Translations under genes and position numbers: made by a program
From: Anaeramoeba flamelloides
Lineage: Eukaryota > Metamonada > Anaeramoebidae
Direction of reading: 5' to 3'
DNA: 64,000 nt
Assembly (NCBI GenBank): GCA_027625915.1
Contig: JANTQA010000038.1
Coordinates: 566,001 to 630,000, forward strand
Shown here: positions 55,626-64,000 of the stretch, piece by piece
How the letters are laid out: the number at the start of each line of letters is the position of its first letter
Numbering within the stretch: the stretch's first letter is position 1
The notes under the pieces: generated by a model
Database searches by the model: none
What the model was told of the DNA's origin: nothing
The model's input: only the letters and a program-made list of their open reading frames with translations

Positions 55626-58600
55626 ATGAATTTACAAAAATTGTAATTCAATCACCCCTTTTTTAAAAAGTCTTAAGGTTTCCTCATTTAACGAATCTTG
55701 TGAAACAAACAATCTTATTCAATCTTGATTTACCCAAAATAAAATAGTGTTAATAAAGTAAAAATGTATAATGAAGTTGAAACACTTGTGGCCAATGCCA
55801 CAACGAATGAACACTGGAACCCAAGTTCAACCGAATTAACAAAAATTGAAAGAGAAGCTAATAATCAGTAAAAGCTTGAAATTTCCAATTTTTTTATTGC
55901 AGCCTTTTTCTTATAATTTTAATTTTTCATAAATTTCAATCTTAATCTTTATTATTTTATTCTTATTAAAAGCATCAAATGTAAAGACATTATGAAAATA
56001 GTCTGGGGAAAACTCGATAGCAACCCAAAAAATTATTGGGGTATTGCCAAAGTAATTGTTTCAATTTTGTCTCTTGTTGAGATCCGCTTGACATTGAAAA
56101 TAAAATAAAAAAAAAAATTAAAAAGAAGAAATTATTTCCTTGTTCCAAACAAAACTCTTTTTTGCTTCTAAAAATTCGTTACCTTTCCTTTTTCTCTTAA
56201 TATAAAATCGATCGAAATAGACTTTATTAGTTTTAGAACATTTAATTAAATCAGGCAATAGAACTGTTTTAAGTGAAGCAAAATATCAGTTAACAAAAAT
56301 AAAACAATTAACAAGATTCCATTATATTGACCAAGGCCAAAACCAATCAGCTATGGGTAATATATTTTTTTTTTTGTTTATCTTTTTATTTTTTCCAATT
56401 TAAAACAATATAACCATTATTTTTTCAATTTTCATTCAATCCAATCAATTGTCTTCATAATAAAGAGAACCATAATAAAGAGGACCATTATAAAAAAGTG
56501 TGATCAAAAAGTTTTCAAAAGTGTCTCGAGGAACAATTGAAAAACCATCTGTTAACCAAATTTTAGGGTTCTACTGATAAATTCAAAAATACTGTTATTT
56601 TCCAATTAATAAATGAAAATTTTTATTTCAATTTCCAAAATGTATATTAATTATCACTGTTACAACCAAATTAGCATCGTAAAAAATATGTCCTAGAGTT
56701 CATGAAGGAAGTTTCATTTAAGGACTATTCGAATTTTATGCTCTGCAAGGGTTGGAATACCATACAGTAAATGGGAAAAATGGTTAAAAATTGCAATATT
56801 TTGACTTTCAGGAAAACTTTAAACTTTGTAACCATTTTTCCCATTTACTGTATGGTATTCCAACCCACAGAGCATAAAATTCGAATAGTCCTTAAACGTC
56901 TAAAAATATCATTTCTCAAAGATTAGAAAAATATTGAAAGGATTTTCAACTAATTATTCATATAACTGTTGAGAGAAAAATGTTTGACACAGAAAAATGG
57001 TTGGACACCATTTTTAATTGGGAACATTAGTAAATTGAAAATCAAATCCTATGGATAACTAGGCGACTTTAATATAAATCCAGGTTTAAAGGTGTTACAA
57101 GTTCATTAATCTGTGGTGTGTATAGAACACCCATTTGAATGGTTGATAACTAAAGTAGATCATGCTATTTTAACAAAAATCTCTAGTTTTAGTAAAGTTT
57201 ACTATTAATTCTGAAAATGGTAATTTTTAAACTTGCTTTAGATTATAAGAGATAAGGTTTTGAAAAAGTAGAATGACATTAATCGTAATTCTAATAAGTA
57301 GATTATTGTTATTTTCTTTAGTTATTTCACAAACAAAAGAAATTAAAAATCATTTTCAGTAATGTTCCCAATTAAAATTGCTGCCCAACTAAACTAAAAT
57401 TCAAAATTTTCCACACAGCTAAAACGTTACAAACAATCACAATAATACAATTTCATTGAAATTGGAGATAATTTTGATTTTTTTAAAATATGAAAATCAT
57501 AATTTCATCTTTTTAGTTTTTTTTTTTCATTTCATTGTTTGAATTATGTAACTTGTTTCGTTCGATCAAAATTTTTTTCAACAATTGATATTAGGTTAAA
57601 GTCAAGTTTTTCCAATTAGAAGAACTCAAATAAAATTAGTTGGTATCCAAGAATTTGATCGATCAATAATTCCTAATAGAATTTTTACAAATTTACTAAT
57701 ATCAATTTTTTTGTTTTGCTCTCTCTAAAATTTTTAACACACCCATGATTTATTTGTATTGATAATTATTTGTTTATTGTCTTGCGAATATTGTAATTTA
57801 TAAAAAAGTGTTAAAATTTCAATTAGTGAATGGTTCTAATTTGGTATTTCTTCTTGAATTGATTAAATAAGTTTTTTTTTTTCATAAATCGAATTTTGGT
57901 GTGTTAAAAATTTGGAATTGGGGTTTATTTTTCTCTGTCCAACATTTTTCTCTCAACAGTAAAAATATTTTGGGGAATTTGAACCAAAAATTTACTTTTT
58001 TTAATTGGAAAATCATAGTAAGGTATTTCCAAAAAAGTGGGGCATTTTTTTTTACATTTTATAAAAAATAATCTTTTTTAGTGATGGTAATCATTAATCA
58101 ACTATATCAAATTAAGTTTAATATTTATACCGATTGAATCAACCACTTATGTATTTAATTCAAAGCATGTTAGTTGAAATATTCCCAAAAAATGAAAAAA
58201 AAAATAGCACTTGTTTTGGTTAAAGCAATGTACGACCAATTTCAATAAAAAACTGGAGATATGGAAAGGGAACAAATGATTTTTTAAACACGAAAACACA
58301 GTTATATGTTTTTAATTATATTGTAAATTTTGTTGGGATTATACATGTTATAAAAATATTTTTTTCGATCAAAAAGAAAATAATAAACACCAATTTTCAC
58401 CATAAAAAAATATCCGATAAAATCGAGATCATAAATTTAAAAAATTTTATTTCTGTAATAACAATACAAACAAACAAATTGAATTATTATCAAATATTTA
58501 TAAATGGTGGTTAATGATTTTATATATTTAAATCCTTTTTTGAAGAATGGGTTACATAAATATATTTTAAAATAAATTTGCCCCACAATCTTGGAAATAG

Positions 58601-60287
58601 CTTATGTTCAAAATTTTTACTTCAGTTTCCTTTTTTGAAATCCTAAAAACTCTACATTCAAAACGGCCCATTTCAAAAAAGATTTCAAAAATCAACAAAT
58701 TTTTCAAACTTTATTAACATTTTTACAAATAAAATGCTTTCTTCAAATCTTGTGTACAAATTTTTTAAAAAGGAAAATCAAAAAATAAAGGAAAAAAGAA
58801 AAAAAATTTTTAAACACTAGCACTAAAAAATAAAATTGAAAAAAAAAAGTTTGATAAAACTACTCCGTCCATTAACCTTCCATCTTGAATGATCAAGTTT
58901 ATTCACAATATCATCAACATTTCAGCACTTAACGACCTGGAAGCTGTTGTATTTATTGTTGTTAATAGTGCTACGATTTTTAAAAGTCTCTATTATTGAA
59001 AAAAAGGTCTATTTGGGGGTAAAAATTTTTAAATAAACGCGACAATGAATTTTCCAAAAATTCAACTTTAGGATATTTTTTTGAAGAGATAATAACGAAT
59101 GGTTTTGGAAACACTTCACTCTTCTAAAAAAACACAAATACAGAAAACAAAATTACTGATGATAAATATTGAAAGTGTTTGTAGAGTGCTATCAAGTGCC
59201 TATGTTTTCCAGAATTTAAAAGAATAGAGAAAAATCAAAGATTTTACTAAATTCTTTTGAACCCCGGAAAACCTAACGAAAGTGCCCGCCAAGTGTCGTG
59301 GAGTGCCTAGCTTTTCCAGAATTCAAAAGAATCAATAATTCAATAATAGTATAAATAATCAATTCCCTATTTGAAATATATTCATCAGATTTAAAATACT
59401 TTTGAAATATAATAAAATAACCTCTTAGCGAGAAGAAAAATAAATTTCAAATTTTTTACTATTAAAATTAAAAAAAAATATTAATAGAACCTGTAAAAGT
59501 AGATTTTTCGACTTAAATTGTAAAATATCTTTAAAAAAAAAATATTTTTAATCAAAGATCTTTTCTTAACCAATAGCGTTTATTATAATTAAAGTTATCT
59601 AAAAGTGAAAAATTAGAAAATATTTAATTTTTATTTAAAAAAAAAACAATCATGATCTTGTACACTAACATTAAAAAATTAAATGAAAAAAAAAAAAGTT
59701 AAACAAAACTACTCCATCCCTTAACCTTTCATCTTGAATAATAAAGTTTATTCACAATATAATCAAAATTCCAGAACTTCAAATTCATGAGACTATTGTA
59801 TTTATTGTTTTTCAGTATAACCACCCTTTTCAAAGGTTTCTAGTCTTGAAAAAAAGGTGTTTTTTCGGGTTTAAACGATTCCAAATAAACCGAAGGACGA
59901 ATTTTAGTTTAATTCAACTTGGAGATATTTACTTTGAAGATAACAACGAATGGATTTTAAAATGATGTACTCATCTAATAAAACTGAAATAGTGGAAAAA
60001 AATTCCTTATGATAATTATTGCCGTGTCAGTAGAGTGCATAGATTTTTTTTAATTTTAGAAATAAAAAGAAAATTTCAAAAATTTTCGTTTTCTGAAAAA
60101 CCTAACGAAAGTACCGTCAAGCTCCGTAGAGTGCTGTTAGAGTGCCTATGTTTTTTTTAATTTTAGAAATAAATTTTCGATCTATTTAATTTTCAAAAAA
60201 TATCTTTGAATTAAAAAAAAACCGCTGTTAGGTTTTCCAGAATTCAAAAGAATTGAGTAAAATCTTTGATTTTTCTCTATTCTTTTT

Positions 60288-60318
<31 letters not shown>

Positions 60319-61468
60319 CCTAACAGAAGCGTTCTTCAAGTGTCGTAGAGTGCCTAGCTTTTCCAGAATTCAAAAGAATTGAGCAAAATCTTTGATTGAA
60401 CTGTGCTCTTTTAAATTCTGGAAAAGCTAACAGCGGTTTTCTTGAGGTTTTCTATTTTATCTGTGAAGTGTTCTAGGTTTTTTTTTACTTTAGAAATAAA
60501 CCGAAAATTTATTAAAATTCTCGGTTTATTTCTAAAGTAAAAAAAACCTAACGAAAATCCATTGTTTTTCAAATAAACAAAAGATTAAAAAAAACCTTAA
60601 GAAAGCCTAGGCACTTGACGACACTTGACGACACGGCTACTTATTTATAGTATTATTGGTTTGTAAATTCTTGTTGTTTAGTAAAATTTCAATTAATGTT
60701 TCTATAAATTTTATTCAACCAAATAATTATAATTAATGAGCTGGAAAAAAAAAAAAAAAAAAAAAGTAAAATGTTGCTTTTATATTTATCATTCTAGGTG
60801 TTTTAAAAAAGTGAGATGCTTTTATAATCATTTATTTAGAATTTGGTTGTTTTAATTTTCATAAATTAGTAATTAAATTTTTAATTTTTTTTCAAACATT
60901 AAACAAAATTCTCTAAACAACAATAAATAATTAAAATATAAACCAATGTAATCTTATAGTTACTGTGAAAGCAAAAAGATTGGCAAAATTAATTTCCAAT
61001 TCAAAATTTTTAAGAAGCGAAATTCAAAAATCAAAAAAAAATCAATCAAAGTTTAAAGGATTTTCATCAGAAGACGTTAAATTTGGATATGTTTCTAGAT
61101 CACGAACAAAAAATGTACGAACTAAAAAAAAAAGAACAAAAAAACCAAAAAAAGTAATTTCTTCGTCTGAATCAGAATCGGAATCAGAATCTGGATCAGA
61201 ATCAGAAAGCGTTTCTAATTCAGGCTCAGAATCGGAAGAAAGTAGTTCTGAAGAAGAATACCAAAAAAAAAAAACCAAAAAAAAGAAAAACCAAAAAACA
61301 AGAACAAATACTAAGACACAGACACAAACGCAAACACAAACACAAACACAGACACAAAATCAAAATAATATTTTCTTTGAAACACAACAACAAGAACAAC
61401 AAACACAAAATAACCAACCTTTTATTTCTTTTAATAATCAACCAATTTACAATAATAATAATAATTAC

Positions 61469-61507
<39 letters not shown>

Positions 61508-62470
61508 GGATATGGCGAATTTACTTCTGTACAACAACCAAATCAATTCTTTGAGCAAAATAACACACAAAATTATACCCAAAATTATACCCAATTTGTT
61601 CAATCAGAAGAGCAAAATCAGGAAACAATAAAATTTGATCCGTTTACGAACCCAAACCAACAAAATTCTAATAACAATTATAACCAAAACACACATCCAC
61701 TATTTGAAAATCAGAACCAGATTGACAATCAGGAAAACGAACAATTTGAACCCTTTGAACCATTTAATAATAATAATAACTTTAATGGCCAAAACCAAGA
61801 AGAGCAAGAAGAACAAAAAAATGAGATTTCATTATTAGTACCAGAAAATCAAAAGAACAACAATAACAATAATAATGTACTTTTGCAACCAAGCAAGAAA
61901 ATTTCCGAAAAGATTCAAAAGGAAAATGAGAAAAAAAAACAAGAAGAAGAATTACAAGAAAAAATCAAAAAAATGTATGGATTCGATTCTGGCCTTGTGG
62001 ATTTAAATTTTGGGCTTAAGCGCAATAATAATAGAAAAGGGAAAGTAAAAGGATTTATAGGAAATGAAATTGATTTGATGAAAATCGAACATAAAAAAAA
62101 TACCAACTCAAACCTGAATAACCTTTCCCAAAAACAACAATATGAAATGAGACAAGGAATACTGCAACCAATTTCAAAAAAAAATAATAATCAAAACATT
62201 AATAAATATAATTATAATATGGGACAAGGAAGAGGAAGAGGAAGAGGAAGAGGTATGGGAAGGGGAATGGGAAGAGGAAGAGGAATGGGAAGAGGAATGG
62301 GTAGAGGAATGGGCAGAGGAATGGGTGGAGGAATGGGAATGGGTGGAAGAAGAGGAAGAGGAAGAGGAAGAGGAAGAGGAAGAGGTGGAGGAAACGGAGG
62401 AGGATGGAATAATACATATGGAAATCAAAATTATGGTAATCAAACAGGATCGAATTGGAATTGGAATTAA
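55626..62470 (+). CDS. Epsin-type ENTH-domain clathrin adaptor, five exons
   Basis: Proposed exons: 55626-55642, 55748-55867, 55973-56051, 56221-56356 and 60960-62470, total 1863 nt, 620 residues, all joins in phase. Donors: TT|GTAATT, CA|GTAAAA, AAA|GTAATT, G|GTAATA. Acceptors: AAAATAG, ATTAAAAG, GAAATAG, CTTATAG. The ENTH domain reads MNLQKF-VNKVKMYNEVETL, then ANATTNEHWNPSSTELTKIE, IKCKDIMKIVWGKLDSNPKN, then WGIAKTLLVLEHLIKSGN, AKYQLTKIKQLTRFHYID and VTVKAKRLAKLISN. It matches the family helix by helix (ATSNxPWGPSS, LxxLxYLIKxGSxR, hydrophobic FxYID, VRxKAKxLxxLL). ENTH binds PI(4,5)P2 at clathrin-coated pits. The first 17-nt exon is the least certain; without it the first ATG is 55764. 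Intron 4 is 4603 bp and filled with elements. Confidence 0.85.
56718..56895. mobile_element. 178-bp TTAA-flanked foldback in epsin intron 4
   Basis: TTAA|GGACTATTCGAATTTTATGC ... GCATAAAATTCGAATAGTCC|TTAA, with arms of ~70 bp around a short centre. A piggyBac-type target site. Confidence 0.85.
56962..57961. mobile_element. MITE with GTTGAGAGAAAAATG ends, split by a nested element
   Basis: Left arm ACTGTTGAGAGAAAAATGTT then TGGACACCATTTTTAATTGG; right arm CCAATTAAAATTGCTGCCCA then CATTTTTCTCTCAACAG, flanked by TA. The 538-bp insertion at 57390-57927 lies within the right arm. Without it the element is ~460 bp, close in size and arm sequence to 33704-34131. Confidence 0.85.
57390..57927 (+). 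mobile_element. 538-bp TAAAC-end MITE, subfamily E copy 2 (nested)
   Basis: TA|AACTAAAATTCAAAATTTTC ... AAATTTGGAATTGGGGTT|TA. Same orientation as, and alignable along its length with, 49699-50235. The clean TA on both sides of the interrupted right arm of the host element marks the insertion point. Confidence 0.9.
58019..58604 (+). mobile_element. 586-bp introner-like MITE, copy 3, in epsin intron 4
   Basis: TA|AGGTATTTCCAAAAAAGTGG ... TTGGAAATAGCT|TA. Near-complete reverse complement of 160-743. Sense orientation relative to the epsin gene. The ends again carry AG|GTATTT at the left and GGAAATAG at the right. Confidence 0.9.
58605..58814. other. Intronic spacer in epsin intron 4
   Basis: AT-rich. 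No element recognised. Confidence 0.3.
58815..59990. repeat. Two direct copies of a ~300-bp repeat, intron 4
   Basis: 58815-59150 and 59650-59990 align directly: AAACTACTCCRTCC, AAGTTTATTCACAATAT, TATTGTATTTATTG-like blocks, and AAYAACGAATGG. Their offset is about 840 bp, and each is followed by hairpin modules, so a larger unit was duplicated. The core also occurs in reverse at 20700-20945. Confidence 0.75.
59165..60640. repeat. Hairpin-module array, intron 4 (in two parts)
   Basis: Modules at 59165-59345 and 60015-60640: AGTGCCTATGTTTTCCAGAA, CAAAAGAATTGAG with its complement, and AGAAATAAACCGAAAATTTA with its complement TAAAATTCTCGGTTTATTTC. Ends with CACTTGACGACACTTGACGA. Same modules as 24985-25755. 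Confidence 0.75.
60960..62470 (+). CDS. Terminal exon of the epsin-type gene (adaptor tail)
   Basis: Its frame has no usable ATG at the 5' end (GTG at 60965), and it begins after CTTATAG. It encodes the last ENTH helix (KAKRLAKLISNSKFLRSEIQ), SKFKGFSSEDVKFG, a Ser/Glu acidic patch (SESESESGSESES), a Thr-Gln repeat (ACACAA repeats at 61315-61360) and a poly-Asn tract at 61451-61504. There follow short adaptor-binding motifs: DPF in KFDPFTNP and a clathrin-box-like LVDLN in SGLVDLNFGL (animal epsin has LVDLD). It closes with a Gly-Arg-Gly-Met repeat (62220-62400). DPF motifs contact AP-2 appendages. A GRG/RGM tail is unusual for epsins and more typical of RNA-binding proteins. Confidence 0.88.
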
Positions 62471-64000
62471 GAATTTTAAACAATCACTTTTGAATTGAGT
62501 GACTAATTTTGTTTTTTTTATTCTTTATTATTTTTAAAATCTTTATTAAAATTTCTTTTTATTTTTTCGAATAAAAGTCGATTTAACAACTTTTTTCTGG
62601 AAAATAAATTTTTAAAATAAAGATTTTAATATTTTTTATTAATAAAATAAAAATAACAACAATATCTTTCAAAAAAAAATCTTTTATTAGATTCAAATTT
62701 TTTTGATATTATTTTTATAATTCGCTAATGTAAAAGATTTTTTTTTAACTGTAACAATATCTATTAAAAAAAACACAATAAGTTTCAATTATAACATGTA
62801 CTCAATAATTCAATTGATAATTTTGATCTTTTTTATATTTTTTTTTTTATAGCTTACAATTTTTTTGGTTCAAATTAATGAAAATTAAATATTTTAAACT
62901 ATTTTGGGGCTTGGTGTTCAAAGAAAAGTTCCATCCCAACAACTAAAAAGAATTTAGAAAATCGCATTAAGACAAATAATATTGAGCTAACTTGATGTTT
63001 AATTTGAAATAATTAATTTAAAATCTGTTACTTTTCTATTTTATAAATTGTTTTTTTCGATACCAAAGTTGAGTAAATAAATCATTAAATATTTAAAATT
63101 TTGCTTTTTTTCCATTTTACAAACTGTTTTTTTTTTTCACTATTAAAAGCTACAATTGAACTCCATAAACATACCTCTTTAAGGGATTATAGTTTACCAA
63201 TGTGAAAAGCCTCTAATTAAAGTGTATTATTATTAGGTGTAATGACATTATGGTATAATTGTTCAAATGTATTTAAAAATCTAATTAGTAAACTAGTATG
63301 AAAAGTTCATCCATATCAATTATTTATGATCCTTGTATCAGTAAAAAAACCAAGAATTTGAGAAAAAAACTACCTTTAATAGTAAATTTAAAGGTTTAAT
63401 TATCAATATCCAGACTACAAATTTGTAAAATAACTTTCTAAAATTTGTAAGGAAATGTATATTTTTTTTCTAAATAATTCAATTTTTTCAAAATAAAATT
63501 AAATCATTAATAATAGATTTTTTTTGACCAATTATTTCTTAAATATAGAAAAATATTGTTGTTGCAATTAATATACAATATAAAAAGGAAACAAAACTAA
63601 TCAGTTTTTGGGTTTCAATGTTGATTCTTATTAAGTAAATTTTTGAAATTAAAAAATTAAAAAAATAGTTACTTTTGGAAGTTCTAAAGATGAATTTTTA
63701 TTTACCATAATACTATTTTTTTGATTTCGGATTTTATATTCGGAAAAGGAATTAAAAAAAAATTTTTCAAAATGAAATTTTTTAATTGTGATCCTTAGTA
63801 AAAAATGTCATAAGGATTTATTGTGTAATAATATGTAAAAAAGATTTCACAGAAGCTATTTTAGACATGGTGCACTAATATCATTTACACCCAATTAGAA
63901 CATACTTTGATTAAAGAGAAATCTAGGGTGAATCTAATCCCTTAAGTTTCTAATATCAGAAAGATTCAACCCTTGCCCCGAATAAAAAAAAATGATTTTA
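62471..64000. other. 3' flank of the epsin-type gene, no further gene seen
   Basis: AT-rich to the window end. AATAAA-like signals near 62570 and 62603 could serve polyadenylation. No ORF, RNA gene or complete element recognised. Confidence 0.4.

Noticed and set aside
34200-64000. CRISPR array, rRNA genes or an organellar origin
   Set aside because: No regularly spaced repeats, no rRNA motifs; spliced nuclear-type genes throughout.

Overview
The window is nuclear DNA from a very AT-rich protist. Evidence: short GT-AG introns, stand-alone TAA, TAG and TGA stops (standard code), Sec23, Wee1-type kinase, ENTH, VPS9, PH and RUN domain genes, long Lys/Glu, poly-Asn and poly-Gln tracts, and many small inverted-repeat elements. 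The gene style (B-box/SPRY proteins, KE-rich linkers, large families of Rab and membrane-traffic regulators) resembles Anaeramoeba-like metamonad amoebae, but the species is an inference.

Gene layout: an acidic low-complexity ORF broken into by a transposable element (1403-2221, +); a coiled-coil exon (about 2986-3422, +); a small conserved-looking terminal exon (3531-3625, -); a PH/GRAM-like plus VPS9-domain Rab5-family GEF (4653-7190, -); a tandem-PH, tandem-RUN-like protein (12277-15825, +); a broken coding fragment (17928-18060, -); a B-box/coiled-coil/SPRY protein without a visible start (18179-19306, -); a two-exon B-box protein (21160-21589, -); two-exon Sec23 (26280-28914, -); a two-exon Wee1/Myt1-type kinase (34495-38560, -); a decayed Ulp1/C48-type protease remnant (44458-45146, -); an Asn-rich degraded tandem duplication (53837-54840); and a five-exon epsin-type ENTH protein (55626-62470, +). 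Its ENTH exons are each too short to stand out as ORFs and lie 4.6 kb upstream of its tail exon.

Between the genes the DNA is packed with non-autonomous inverted-repeat elements. The main families are: (i) a ~585-bp TA-flanked element whose two ends differ at one base, so that one end reads as a splice donor and the other as an acceptor; (ii) a ~200-bp almost perfectly palindromic element, seven clear copies, clustered at 44-53 kb; (iii) a ~540-bp family with TAAACCCC-type ends; (iv) elements flanked by TTAA; (v) ~430-1000-bp elements with ends resembling GTTGAGAG or GTGGAAAAAAAGTG; (vi) arrays of hairpin modules at 25 kb and 60 kb. Four insertions of one element into another can be read directly (36, 42, 48-49 and 57 kb). 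The two longest host introns (Wee1 1.86 kb, epsin 4.6 kb) are long because they hold these elements.

Three of the recognisable genes act in membrane traffic: Sec23 (COPII coat), epsin (clathrin adaptor) and VPS9 GEF (early endosome). The PH/RUN protein probably does too. Nothing suggests an operon or a co-regulated cluster. The best candidate for something undescribed is the splice-site-bearing element of family (i), a possible introner.
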